Shown: positions 17,464-25,492 of the stretch, one piece after another
Layout: every line of letters begins with the position of its first letter
Numbering within the stretch: the first letter of the stretch is position 1
Assembly (NCBI GenBank): GCA_947626755.1
Contig: CANQTP010000025.1
Coordinates: 1 to 38,574 of the forward strand
Direction of reading: 5' to 3'
Origin: an uncultured Clostridia bacterium
GTDB lineage: Bacteria; Bacillota; Clostridia; Oscillospirales; Ruminococcaceae
Length of the DNA stretch: 38,574 bases
Position numbers and translations under genes: made by a program
The notes under the pieces: generated by a model
What the model saw: the letters and a program-made list of their open reading frames with translations, nothing else
Database searches by the model: none
What the model was told of the DNA's origin: nothing

Positions 17464-18306
17464 GTGGCAAAGGACGAAACAATGTTATCTCCGAAACTTG
17501 ACATAGTTTTCAAAATGCTTTTCGGAAACGAAAATAACAAGGATATTTTAAAAGCTTTTCTTTCGGATATGCTCGACATTCCCGAGGAGAAAATGCATAA
17601 TATACGCATAAAGAATCCCGAGATCGAGCCGACAAGTATCAATGAAAAATATTACAGGCTTGATCTGAATCTTGATATAGGCGATCAGCTTGTGAATATT
17701 GAAATGCAGGTGCGTGCGGAAAAATATTATCCCGACAGGACGCTTCTCTATTGGTCGAAACTCTATTCTTCGCAGCTTGAAGAGGGAGAACCGTATAGCA
17801 AGCTGTGTCCCTGCATATCAATAAATATATTGGATTTCGTACTTTTCGGGGAACATGAAGATGTTCACTCCGAATTTTCCGTGTGGGACGTTGAACACAA
17901 TAAAAAACTTTCCGACAAAATGCAGATACATTTCTTTGAATTGAAGAAGGTAAAAGATGGAATAGATAAGAACGACAGAAAAAACTTGTGGTTACAATTT
18001 ATCAGATCCACCAAGAAGGAGGAATTTGAGATGTTGAGAACAGCCGAAATGTCAGCGTTAGACAGAGCTATAGATGATCTTTATAATATGAATAATAATG
18101 AAAAATTAAAAGAGCTTGCCCGTATGCGTGAAAAAGCCATGCACGACAAAGCGTCCGAACTTGAGGAAGCTATTCAAACCGGCAGAGCAGAAGGCAGAGC
18201 AGAAGGCAGAGCAGAAAGAGATAACGAAATATCTGACAAAATGAAAGCGTTTGGTTTATCCGATGATGATATAAAGAAAATCTTTAATATAAAACCACGA
18301 AAATAG
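17464..18306 (+). CDS. Rpn family nuclease / PD-(D/E)XK 'transposase'
   Basis: A 280-residue member of the recombination-promoting nuclease family. These are PD-(D/E)XK enzymes linked to RecA-independent horizontal recombination in E. coli and often annotated as transposases. The opening MLSPKLDIVFKMLFGNENNK is typical. The catalytic core is intact: Asp67 (RLDLNL) and the EMQ triad side (Glu80, Gln82). The C-terminal tail has the family's GRAEGRAEGRAE repeat, encoded by three perfect 12-bp copies (18181-18216). GTG at 17464 is chosen because AGAGGCGG (17451-17458) precedes it closely. The gene is bracketed by repeat copy A upstream and a perfect palindrome that overlaps its stop codon downstream. 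Confidence 0.88.
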   Translation: MAKDETMLSPKLDIVFKMLFGNENNKDILKAFLSDMLDIPEEKMHNIRIKNPEIEPTSINEKYYRLDLNLDIGDQLVNIEMQVRAEKYYPDRTLLYWSKLYSSQLEEGEPYSKLCPCISINILDFVLFGEHEDVHSEFSVWDVEHNKKLSDKMQIHFFELKKVKDGIDKNDRKNLWLQFIRSTKKEEFEMLRTAEMSALDRAIDDLYNMNNNEKLKELARMREKAMHDKASELEEAIQTGRAEGRAEGRAERDNEISDKMKAFGLSDDDIKKIFNIKPRK

Positions 18307-18373
18307 AGTTGAGAGGCAGGCTTCAGCCTGCCTCTCAACTCTTTAATTACGCATTACGAATTAAGCATTAAGA
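18305..18373 (+). repeat. Solo repeat end: perfect palindrome plus 7-bp repeats
   Basis: An 18-bp perfect inverted repeat (18305-18322 with 18325-18342) built from the GAGTTGA heptamer on both sides of the GCAGGCT/AGCCTGC palindrome. It is followed by four units of a second heptamer family (ATTACGC, ATTACGA, ATTAAGC, ATTAAGA; 18346-18373). It overlaps the stop of rpn gene 1 and the last codons of the convergent gene. The long hairpin would also act as a bidirectional terminator. Confidence 0.85.
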
Positions 18374-19756
18374 ATTATCAGAGTAGGCAAGCCCCATTAT
18401 CAGCCAGAAAAACGGCGCAGCTGTGACGGCGCTTGCACTGAAAAATGCCTGTACCGCATATCCGAGTATCGCCGCAAACAATGCAAATACGTACCAATCG
18501 TCCGAGCCTTTCATTCTTTTGCACAGATGTACTATTGTCATTATAAGCAACGCAGCATATGCTATCAGTGACGGCAGACCGCGGGTCGCTGCCGTGTACA
18601 GATACTCGTTGTAACTCCTGTCAATGCTGTCTACCCGCAGTTCCTCACGCTCTAATTGGTAGGTTGCCATAAGATCGGGACCAACTCCCAGAATGGGTTC
18701 GTCCTTTATTATTTCAATGCTCCGTTCCGCACCAATTTCCCAGAGACTTTCTTCATTTATCGGTGACGGCGACGCTACAATGAAAAGCCTGTTGAATGCG
18801 TCCGTATATGCTATTGCTTTGTCCCGCAAATATATACCTTGAGTTAATGATACTATCCCGAATACTGCCAGTATAATCGAAACGACTATTCCCAAACGGC
18901 GCAGGGGAGTTTTCAATATTCCCTCGGTAAATTTAACGCTTTTGCGTTTTATTACGGTCAAAACAGTTATTATAATTATGTCCGCGCCTATGCCGATAAG
19001 CGGTATCACAGATGATGTGAAAAGTCCCGTCAGGAAGAATAATACCACTGCTGCACCGTAAAAACGTGCGGTCTTTGCATTTTTCTCCCAGACCGCTCCC
19101 GCAATTGCAATGCCGCTGACTATAGTCAGGAATGTTCCGTAAAATATGGGACTGTCAGATAATCCGCTTGCAAGATGTACGTTTTTTAACAGCAGTATGG
19201 ACGGAAGTTTCCTGAAATTTGACGGGAATCCCCAAGGAATGTGCTGCATTACCGCAAACGCAGCCTGAACTATTCCCGCGCCCATAAGCAGCATGAACAG
19301 TTTTTTCACCGTTTCCCGCTTTGTAACACAAGCGGCAAGCAGGAATATGCCGAAATACGCCAAAAGCGCAAGAAGCCCTTCATATCTGCCCGTTTCACCC
19401 AAAAGTGCCGTTGAGGTGTGGGCGGAATTGCCGTCCGTCAGCACAACTTTATAATAAGAAGCCGCCGCCAGCACCGCCAGTGCCGCTATCAGGAACGCAG
19501 CAGGCGTGTCTTTGAACTTTATATCCTTTCTTAACAGCAGGACGATATAGAAAAGTATGCAGGAAAATCCTGCCACATACAGGAACGATCCCATAAACGC
19601 GTTGGCTTTTTCTAAAAGTGTTATGACCATTCCGCCTATGAGCAGTATGATGATGCTGCCGTAAAGCAGACCGTTTTTCCATTTTTCCACGGTGGACTTA
19701 TTCATATTCAGTATGAAATTAGACTTTTCCGATGTTCCGAATATAGTCTTTGGCAT
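18368..19756 (-). CDS. O-antigen ligase / polymerase-like membrane protein
   Basis: A 462-residue polytopic membrane protein with about 11-12 hydrophobic helices. The C-terminal half fits the Wzy_C/O-antigen ligase family (PF04932), including the large outer loop with an SYNEYL motif near residue 385 (similar to the HNxYL region) and a final FFSASAVTAAPFFWLIMGL helix. In Gram-positives such proteins polymerise or attach surface polysaccharides. No sugar-transferase genes are nearby, so the pathway is unknown. GGAGG at 19764-19768 sets the ATG. It lies downstream of rny on the same strand, but a hairpin separates them. The last three codons and the stop come from the heptamer repeat tract, so the original C-terminus may have been altered. 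Confidence 0.83.
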   Translation of the reverse strand: MPKTIFGTSEKSNFILNMNKSTVEKWKNGLLYGSIIILLIGGMVITLLEKANAFMGSFLYVAGFSCILFYIVLLLRKDIKFKDTPAAFLIAALAVLAAASYYKVVLTDGNSAHTSTALLGETGRYEGLLALLAYFGIFLLAACVTKRETVKKLFMLLMGAGIVQAAFAVMQHIPWGFPSNFRKLPSILLLKNVHLASGLSDSPIFYGTFLTIVSGIAIAGAVWEKNAKTARFYGAAVVLFFLTGLFTSSVIPLIGIGADIIIITVLTVIKRKSVKFTEGILKTPLRRLGIVVSIILAVFGIVSLTQGIYLRDKAIAYTDAFNRLFIVASPSPINEESLWEIGAERSIEIIKDEPILGVGPDLMATYQLEREELRVDSIDRSYNEYLYTAATRGLPSLIAYAALLIMTIVHLCKRMKGSDDWYVFALFAAILGYAVQAFFSASAVTAAPFFWLIMGLAYSDNS

Positions 19757-19778
19757 TTTTTACCTCCAAAATAAAGAT

Positions 19779-19798
19779 CCCCGTGTGTGAACACGGGG
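19779..19798 (-). terminator. Hairpin between rny and the O-antigen-ligase-like gene
   Basis: CCCCGTGT and ACACGGGG arms (19779-19786 with 19791-19798). On the minus strand it is followed by ATCTTTATTTT, a loose T-rich stretch, so it probably ends or weakens rny transcription. Confidence 0.7.
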
Positions 19799-19816
19799 AA
19801 ATTTTTCGCAAGAGAA

Positions 19817-21376
19817 TTACTTGGCGTATTCCACCGCGCGGCTTTCTCTTATAAGATTTATCTTGATCTGTCCGGGGTAATCCATTTCATTTTCAATGCG
19901 CTGCGCGATCTCGCGGGCAACAATAGCCATTCTCTCGTCATTGATCTTTTCGGGGAGAACCATTATGCGGACTTCACGTCCCGCCTGAATGGCATATGAC
20001 TTTTCAACGCCTTCGTAGGACTCGCAAATTTCTTCAAGTTTCTGCAAACGCTTGATATAGTTTTCGTAATTTTCGCTTCTTGCGCCGGGTCTTGCCGCCG
20101 AGATAGCGTCCGCCGCCTGAACCAGTGAGGCAATGACCGTTTTCGGTTCAACATCGCCGTGGTGGGCTTCGATAGCGTGGATAACATCGGGATTTTCCTT
20201 GTATTTGCGGCAGACGTCAACGCCTATCTGAACGTGTGAACCTTCTATCTCGTAGCTGAGCGCCTTTCCTATATCGTGGAGAAGTCCCGCTCTGCGGGCA
20301 AGGTTCGCGTCAACGCCCAGTTCGGAAGCCATTATTCCCGCAAGGTGTGCAACTTCAATGGAATGTTTCAGCACGTTCTGGCGGTAAGATGTACGATAAT
20401 AGAGCCGTCCGATAAGGCGGACAAGTTCGTGGTTCAGACCGTGAACATTGGTTTCCAGAACGGCGCGTTCGCCCTCCTGCTTGATCTTGTGTTCAACTTC
20501 GCGGCGGGCTTTGTCGACCATTTCTTCAATGCGCGACGGGTGGATACGTCCGTCGGCAATAAGTTTTTCCAGAGCGATCCTTGCGACCTCGCGCCTTGCC
20601 TGATCGAAGCAGGAAAGGGTGATCGCTTCGGGGGTATCGTCTATAATGAGATCAACACCGGTAAGTGTTTCCAGAGTGCGGATATTCCGTCCTTCACGAC
20701 CGATGATACGACCCTTCATCTCATCATTCGGCAGGGGAACTACCGAAACAACGGTTTCGGAAACCTGATCCGCGGAGCATTTTGAAATTGCAAGGGAAAT
20801 AAGGTTACGAGCCTTTTCTTCGCACTCGTCCTTGAGCTGTGTCTCATACTGCTGGATCTTTACGGCTTTTTCGTGGACAAGCTCGCTTTCCAGCATGGAA
20901 AGCAGATGTTCCTTTGCCTGATCCATGGTAAACTGTGAAATTTTCTCCAGAATTTCCATCTGGGATTTTTTGATCTTCTCGGCATCTTCCAGTTTTTCGT
21001 CCACCTGTTTGAGCTTTTTCTGGAGCTGCTCCTCTTTCTTCTCGATGTTGTCGCTTTTCTTGTCGAGATTTTCTTCTTTTTGCTGGATACGTCTTTCCTG
21101 ACGGGACATATCGCTGCGGCGTTCCTTGATCTCCTTTTCCAGTTCGGAACGGCTCTTGTGTATCTCGTCCTTGGCTTCCACCAGCGCGATCTTCTTTTTG
21201 TTTTCGGCTTCTTTCTTGGCGTCTTCGATAATGCGCTCGGCTTCCTTTTCGGCGGAACCTATTGCGGATTCAGCCTGCTGCTTGCGGTAGTTTATTCCGA
21301 CTTTAAACAGGATAAATCCGGAAATTCCCGCGCCCACAACAAAAGCGATTATTCCGACTATGATCGTTGTGACCAA
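19817..21376 (-). CDS. rny: Ribonuclease Y
   Basis: Membrane-anchored endoribonuclease that starts mRNA decay in Firmicutes. The 519 residues match the family length. Order: N-terminal membrane helix (about 3-26), long charged coiled coil (about 30-190), KH RNA-binding domain with [15 protein letters not shown] (about 220-235), HD phosphodiesterase domain with [10 protein letters not shown] and LLHDIGKA (about 345-380), and the conserved C-terminal domain ending in [15 protein letters not shown]. The start is a TTG (21374-21376), with GGAGG at 21383-21387 and no alternative nearby. Transcription starts about 350 bases upstream, giving a long structured leader that might serve autoregulation. 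Confidence 0.97.
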   Translation of the reverse strand: MVTTIIVGIIAFVVGAGISGFILFKVGINYRKQQAESAIGSAEKEAERIIEDAKKEAENKKKIALVEAKDEIHKSRSELEKEIKERRSDMSRQERRIQQKEENLDKKSDNIEKKEEQLQKKLKQVDEKLEDAEKIKKSQMEILEKISQFTMDQAKEHLLSMLESELVHEKAVKIQQYETQLKDECEEKARNLISLAISKCSADQVSETVVSVVPLPNDEMKGRIIGREGRNIRTLETLTGVDLIIDDTPEAITLSCFDQARREVARIALEKLIADGRIHPSRIEEMVDKARREVEHKIKQEGERAVLETNVHGLNHELVRLIGRLYYRTSYRQNVLKHSIEVAHLAGIMASELGVDANLARRAGLLHDIGKALSYEIEGSHVQIGVDVCRKYKENPDVIHAIEAHHGDVEPKTVIASLVQAADAISAARPGARSENYENYIKRLQKLEEICESYEGVEKSYAIQAGREVRIMVLPEKINDERMAIVAREIAQRIENEMDYPGQIKINLIRESRAVEYAK

Positions 21377-21725
21377 TCTGTTTACCTCCTTTATAAGATA
21401 ATACTTCGGAGGCTCAAATATCTGATTTTCAATTTACAAATTCCGACGCTGCGCCGTATATTCCGAAAAATTCCATACAGCGGCGTGCAAAAGCCGTGAC
21501 CATTCCGGAAAGAATTGTCATGCGGCGGTATTGTTCCCATGACTGCGGGAACGATTTATCGGTATGCCTGCCCATCACTCGGGACGGGTAATATCTGCAC
21601 CTAATAAATAAAAATATATGAAAACCTTCTATTTCAGCCATAGAAGTAAGAAAAATATTGAACAGCAATCTATTCTTACGGCTCGGAAGAAATTTCCAAG
21701 CGCGATATTTATATATTGCATTCAT
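21377..21725 (-). other. Long structured leader of rny mRNA
   Basis: About 350 bases between the rny promoter and start with no convincing gene. Read on the minus strand it contains several local hairpins: a 7-bp CTTGGAA/TTCCGAG stem, CTTCTAT/ATAGAAG, CCCGTC/GATGGG and GTTCCC/GGGAAC, with repeated TCGGAAT motifs towards the end. A 98-codon open frame crosses it but lacks a ribosome binding site. I do not recognise a known riboswitch. Confidence 0.5.
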
Positions 21726-21731
21726 TCTTTT

Positions 21732-21760
21732 ATTTTAATACAGATCCTTTCAAATGTCAA
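21732..21760 (-). promoter_or_regulatory. Promoter of rny
   Basis: On the minus strand: TTGACA (21760-21755), 17 bases, TAAAAT (21737-21732). It diverges from the thrS T-box promoter about 65 bases away. Confidence 0.7.
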
Positions 21761-21824
21761 GGAAAATTATACAATTTGACACTTTTAAATAATAAATCCC
21801 CCTTTTATATGTGAAAAAAGACGA

Positions 21825-21853
21825 TTGACAAAAAATTTTTTTCGTGCTATATT
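21825..21853 (+). promoter_or_regulatory. Promoter of the T-box / thrS transcript
   Basis: TTGACA (21825-21830), 17-base spacer, TATATT (21848-21853), shortly before the T-box leader. Confidence 0.8.
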
Positions 21854-21869
21854 TAATATGTATCAAATC

Positions 21870-22136
21870 ATGAAAACGTTGATAAGGAAGGCATTATACA
21901 GGGTAAAAGCCCGAAAAACGGTTCACAGAGAGTTCCCCGTAAGCTGTGAGGGGAGCGTTCCGCAGTATCATGCACACCGCCTTTGAGTCCGTCCAATAAA
22001 CGGCGTCTCGCTCCCGTTACCGAGCGCAAAAGATGTATACGCAAAGCTATAAATTTTGCAAAATTTACAAAGCGTATATAAACTTGGGTGGAACCGCGAG
22101 TAAATTCGTCCCTTGATAGAAATATCAGGGGACTTT
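21870..22136 (+). promoter_or_regulatory. Threonine T-box leader with terminator
   Basis: A tRNA-sensing leader that lets transcription continue when uncharged tRNA-Thr binds. The T-box signature GGGTGGAACCGCG is at 22086-22098. The terminator hairpin is 22108-22118 with 22123-22133, then a T run. In stem I, CATTATAC (21892-21899) can pair with GTATCATG (21965-21972), and AAGGC (21888-21892) with GCCTT (21979-21983). The bases left unpaired between them are CACACC, containing the threonine codon ACC (21976-21978) followed by G, as expected for a specifier. It controls the transglutaminase gene and thrS downstream. Confidence 0.93.
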
Positions 22137-22155
22137 TTATTTGTATAGATTTTTG

Positions 22156-22184
22156 GAAATAATACTATTTGTAAAGGGGCAATT
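22156..22184 (+). repeat. Direct repeat, left copy (flanks transglutaminase gene)
   Basis: A 29-base segment beginning GAAATAATACTAT and containing the ribosome binding site. It matches 23338-23366 with three mismatches. Confidence 0.8.
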
Positions 22185-22186
22185 TT

Positions 22187-23344
22187 ATGTTCAAAAAATT
22201 TATTTCTGTGATCCTCTGTATAATTGCAGCAATTACGGTAACTCCGACTTACATGGGAAATGCTGCCGTTTACAGCGTATCAGCCGCAAGCACTTCGGAC
22301 TATCCTTATTTTTATGTGCAGCTGTCTGCAAATGGGCAGAAAGCCTACCAATTGATCCGTCAGGATATTATTGATCATAAGAATAAGACAGATATAAACT
22401 TTGACTTGAGTGAAGAAGATGCGAATAAGATCACAGAATTGCTATTCGATCATGATCCGCTTACATTTAATATTAAAAGTTCATCATGGTGCAGTGTAAA
22501 CGGAAAAATCACGTATTTTGAATATGAATTCAATACAAGCAAAAAAGAGTACGATAAAATGTTGTCTGCCTGTGATGAGGAAGCAGATAATATCATTGAA
22601 AAAGTCAAAGATGAAAAAAGCACTTATAAAAAGCTCCGTATAATTCATGACGAGCTTGTAAAATTAATTGATTACAATGATAGAACAAAGTACAGCAATG
22701 ATCTTTATGGCGCGTTGGCAAAGAAACAAGCCGCCTGCGAAGGATATTCAAAGGCATTCAGCTATATATGCGCAAAGATCGGCATAAAGTCTGCGAATGT
22801 CAGCGGAATGACAAGTGAGGACAGCAATTACGGACATATGTGGAACAAAGTATACTATAACAAAAAATGGTATAATATAGACGTTACATGGGACGACCCG
22901 GTTTACGAAAAAAGCGACCTCAGTGATTATGAAAAATCATTGATAGAGCATATCTTTTTTATGGTGAGCGATGAATATATAGGCAGCACTCATTTTGAAT
23001 ATGAAGCCAACACAGAAGATAATCTTTTCAAATATCCGGCTGCAAATGACAACTCAATAACATACTACAAAGTAAACAAAAAATATGCCGACAGCCTTGA
23101 AAGTGCTAAAAATATCATCAAAAAAGGAGCCGCTTCCGCAAAAGGTGATACATACAGTATAAACTTTCAATGTTCTTCCGAAAAGGTACTTGATGAAACT
23201 TTGGATTTCATTAAAAGCGATTTGCAGAAATACCTCAAACGTATAAGAAAAAAAGGAAAATCAATAGATTATTCCGCAAAATCATATAACTATAGCAAAA
23301 AAGACCTGACCATAACCATTTTCATTGAAAAAAACAAGAAATAA
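22187..23344 (+). CDS. Secreted transglutaminase-like protein
   Basis: A 385-residue exported protein with a signal peptide (1-34) and a transglutaminase-like (papain-fold) core. The full catalytic triad is visible: Cys184 in AACEGYSKAF, His217 in YGHMWNKV and Asp232 in YNIDVTWDDP. In bacteria such domains act as proteases, cross-linkers or amidases on the cell surface; the target is unknown. The C-terminal 120 residues are Lys-rich with no recognised domain. The gene is clearly more AT-rich than thrS and rny and uses AAA/GAT/ATA codons heavily, which suggests it was acquired. It sits between the Thr T-box terminator and thrS, flanked by 29-base direct repeats, so threonine starvation should raise its expression. 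AAAGGGG precedes the ATG. Confidence 0.87.
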   Translation: MFKKFISVILCIIAAITVTPTYMGNAAVYSVSAASTSDYPYFYVQLSANGQKAYQLIRQDIIDHKNKTDINFDLSEEDANKITELLFDHDPLTFNIKSSSWCSVNGKITYFEYEFNTSKKEYDKMLSACDEEADNIIEKVKDEKSTYKKLRIIHDELVKLIDYNDRTKYSNDLYGALAKKQAACEGYSKAFSYICAKIGIKSANVSGMTSEDSNYGHMWNKVYYNKKWYNIDVTWDDPVYEKSDLSDYEKSLIEHIFFMVSDEYIGSTHFEYEANTEDNLFKYPAANDNSITYYKVNKKYADSLESAKNIIKKGAASAKGDTYSINFQCSSEKVLDETLDFIKSDLQKYLKRIRKKGKSIDYSAKSYNYSKKDLTITIFIEKNKK

Positions 23345-23366
23345 TACTATATGTAAAGGAGAAATT
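23338..23366 (+). repeat. Direct repeat, right copy (flanks transglutaminase gene)
   Basis: It covers the stop codon of the transglutaminase gene and the ribosome binding site of thrS. It matches 22156-22184 with three mismatches, as expected if the gene arrived through a duplication of the thrS untranslated region. Confidence 0.8.
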
Positions 23367-23369
23367 ATC

Positions 23370-25319
23370 ATGATCAAGCTTACTCTTAAAGACGGCTCTG
23401 TCCGTGAAATTGAAAGCTCCATGCCCGCCACAGAGGTGGTAAAGGGCATAGGAGCGGGGCTTTACAAAGCCGCCTGCTGCGTGAAGATCGACGGTACAGT
23501 GAAAGATCTGCGCACAGTCATCGACAAGGACTGCACCTTTGAAGTTATGACATTCGATTCCGAGGAGGGCAAAAAGACTTTCCGACACACCGCGTCACAC
23601 ATTCTTGCGCAGGCGGTGAAAAGGCTTTACCCTGACGTTAAACTTGCGATAGGTCCTGCTATTGACGATGGTTTCTACTATGATTTTGATACGGAAAAGG
23701 CATTCACCGCCGAGGATCTTGCCGCCCTCGAAGCTGAAATGAAGAAGATCGTCAAGGAAGGCATCGACATTGAACAGTATTACCTTTCCCCCGATGAAGC
23801 GATCTCCATGCTGAAAAAGATGGACGAACCCTACAAAGTGGAGCTTTGCGGCGAACACGCAGGCAAGGGCGAAGATATAAGCTTCTACAAGCAGGGAGAT
23901 TTTACCGACCTTTGCGCAGGTCCGCACCTTATGAATACTTCCGCTGTAAAGGCATTCAAGCTTACAGCCTGCACCGGCGCATACTGGCGCGGCGACGCCA
24001 AGGGCAAACAGCTTTCCAGAATTTATGGAACGGCGTTCCCCAAGGCAAGCGAACTTGAAGCACATCTCGCCGCCGTTGAAGAAGCCAAGAAGCGGGATCA
24101 CAACAAGCTGGGACGTGAACTGGAATATTTTACGACTGTCGACTATATCGGACAGGGACTGCCTATACTTCTGCCCAAGGGCGCAAAAGTTATCCAGATA
24201 CTTCAGCGCTGGGTTGAAGATCTGGAAGATTCAAAAGGCTACGTCCGCACCAAAACGCCGTACATGGCAAAGCGGGAACTGTACAAAATTTCGGGACACT
24301 GGGATCACTATCTTGACGGAATGTTCATTCTCGGCGACCCCAACGACGAAACCAAGGAATGTTTCGCGCTCCGCCCCATGACCTGTCCGTTCCAGTATCA
24401 GGTGTTCCTGAACAGGGCGCGTTCCTACAGGGATCTGCCTATGCGTCTGGGTGAAACTTCCACGCTTTTTCGCAACGAGGACAGCGGCGAAATGCACGGA
24501 CTTATCCGCGTGCGCCAGTTCACAATTTCCGAAGGACATCTTATTCTCCGTCCCGAACAGCTTGAGGAAGAGTTCCGCGGCTGTCTGGAACTTGCAAAAT
24601 ACTGTCTTGACACTGTAGGGCTTCTTGACAAATGCACATTCCGTTTCTCCCAGTGGGATCCTGCAAATCCCAAGAACAAGTACGAGGGCACTGCCGAACA
24701 GTGGGAAGAAGCGCAGGCTGTCATGAAAAAGATCCTCGATCACATCGGTCTGGAATATACTATCGGTATAGACGAAGCTGCATTCTACGGACCGAAATTG
24801 GATATTCAGTACAAGAATGTATACGGCAAGGAGGACACTCTTGTAACCATTCAGATAGATATGCTGCTTGCCCAGAGATTCGGCATGGAGTACACCGATG
24901 TAGACGGAAAGAAGAAAAATCCGTATATCATTCACAGAACGTCTCTCGGCTGTTATGAACGTACTCTTGCATATCTTATTGAAACTTACGCAGGCGCGCT
25001 TCCGCTTTGGCTTTCGCCCGAGCAGGTGCGTATACTTCCTGTTACGGACAGGGCGGCGGATTACTGTCAGACGGTCTATGATAAGCTGAACAAGCGGGGA
25101 ATACGCTGCACCATCGATTCCCGAAAAGAAGGAGTCGGCTACAAGATCCGTCAGGCGCAGCTTGAAAAGATACCCTACTTCTTCATAGTCGGCGACAAGG
25201 AAGCCGAGAGCGGAACGCTTTCCCTGCGTTCGCGCAAGGACGGCGACCTCGGTGCAATGCCCATGGACGATGTTCTTAATAAGATCTTTGAGGAAAACGA
25301 CTCCAAGGCTAAGTTCTAA
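23370..25319 (+). CDS. thrS: Threonyl-tRNA synthetase
   Basis: Charges tRNA-Thr in the cytoplasm. The 649 residues carry the usual order: TGS domain (1-60), the editing/SAD domain with the HTASHILAQAV zinc-type motif near residues 71-81, the class II catalytic core (about 245-540) with motif 2 FRNEDSGEMHGLIRVRQF and motif 3 HRTSLGCYERTLAYL, and the anticodon-binding domain (about 545-640). The start follows AAAGGAG at 23355-23361; a longer frame from 23325 overlaps the previous gene. It is controlled by the Thr T-box about 1.2 kb upstream and closed by a perfect 17-bp terminator. Confidence 0.97.
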   Translation: MIKLTLKDGSVREIESSMPATEVVKGIGAGLYKAACCVKIDGTVKDLRTVIDKDCTFEVMTFDSEEGKKTFRHTASHILAQAVKRLYPDVKLAIGPAIDDGFYYDFDTEKAFTAEDLAALEAEMKKIVKEGIDIEQYYLSPDEAISMLKKMDEPYKVELCGEHAGKGEDISFYKQGDFTDLCAGPHLMNTSAVKAFKLTACTGAYWRGDAKGKQLSRIYGTAFPKASELEAHLAAVEEAKKRDHNKLGRELEYFTTVDYIGQGLPILLPKGAKVIQILQRWVEDLEDSKGYVRTKTPYMAKRELYKISGHWDHYLDGMFILGDPNDETKECFALRPMTCPFQYQVFLNRARSYRDLPMRLGETSTLFRNEDSGEMHGLIRVRQFTISEGHLILRPEQLEEEFRGCLELAKYCLDTVGLLDKCTFRFSQWDPANPKNKYEGTAEQWEEAQAVMKKILDHIGLEYTIGIDEAAFYGPKLDIQYKNVYGKEDTLVTIQIDMLLAQRFGMEYTDVDGKKKNPYIIHRTSLGCYERTLAYLIETYAGALPLWLSPEQVRILPVTDRAADYCQTVYDKLNKRGIRCTIDSRKEGVGYKIRQAQLEKIPYFFIVGDKEAESGTLSLRSRKDGDLGAMPMDDVLNKIFEENDSKAKF

Positions 25320-25320
25320 T

Positions 25321-25377
25321 GCGTAATTACAGAGTTGAGAGTTGAGAGTTAAGAGTTGAGAGGCAGACTGAGTCTGC
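25321..25377 (+). repeat. Solo left end of the composite palindromic repeat
   Basis: It begins right after the thrS stop with GCGTAATTAC (the second heptamer family in reverse), then GAGTTGA, GAGTTGA, GAGTTAA, GAGTTGA (25332-25359), then the short palindrome GCAGACTGAGTCTGC (25363-25377) and ACGCAT. The unit order is identical to the left end of copy D. No core follows; the thrS terminator comes next. Confidence 0.85.
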
Positions 25378-25385
25378 ACGCATGA

Positions 25386-25423
25386 TTTTTGAAAAAACCG
25401 CCGAAAGGCGGTTTTTTCAAAAA
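25386..25423 (+). terminator. Strong bidirectional terminator after thrS
   Basis: A 17-bp perfect stem (25386-25402 with 25407-25423) with a GAAA tetraloop and A/T tracts built into both arms. Confidence 0.93.
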
Positions 25424-25431
25424 TGTATCTA

Positions 25432-25460
25432 TTGCAATTTTTTGTTGAGCGTGTTATAAT
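25432..25460 (+). promoter_or_regulatory. Promoter of rpn gene 2
   Basis: TTGCAA (25432-25437), 17 bases, TATAAT (25455-25460), extended -10. It is near-identical to the rpn gene 1 promoter. Confidence 0.8.
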
Positions 25461-25492
25461 ATAATTGAAGAATTGTAAAGGAGTATGCCGTT

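Noticed and set aside
21429-21725. A 98-codon minus-strand open frame before rny
   Set aside because: It has no ribosome binding site and unusual composition, and it coincides with hairpins; read as leader RNA instead.
22141-22374. A 77-codon open frame starting in the T-box terminator
   Set aside because: It overlaps the transglutaminase start in another frame and has no binding site.
25332-25377. Possible CRISPR array in the GAGTTGA repeats
   Set aside because: Units are 7 bp in direct tandem with no spacers, and no cas genes are present.
24231-25379. A 382-codon open frame on the minus strand
   Set aside because: Antisense shadow of thrS.
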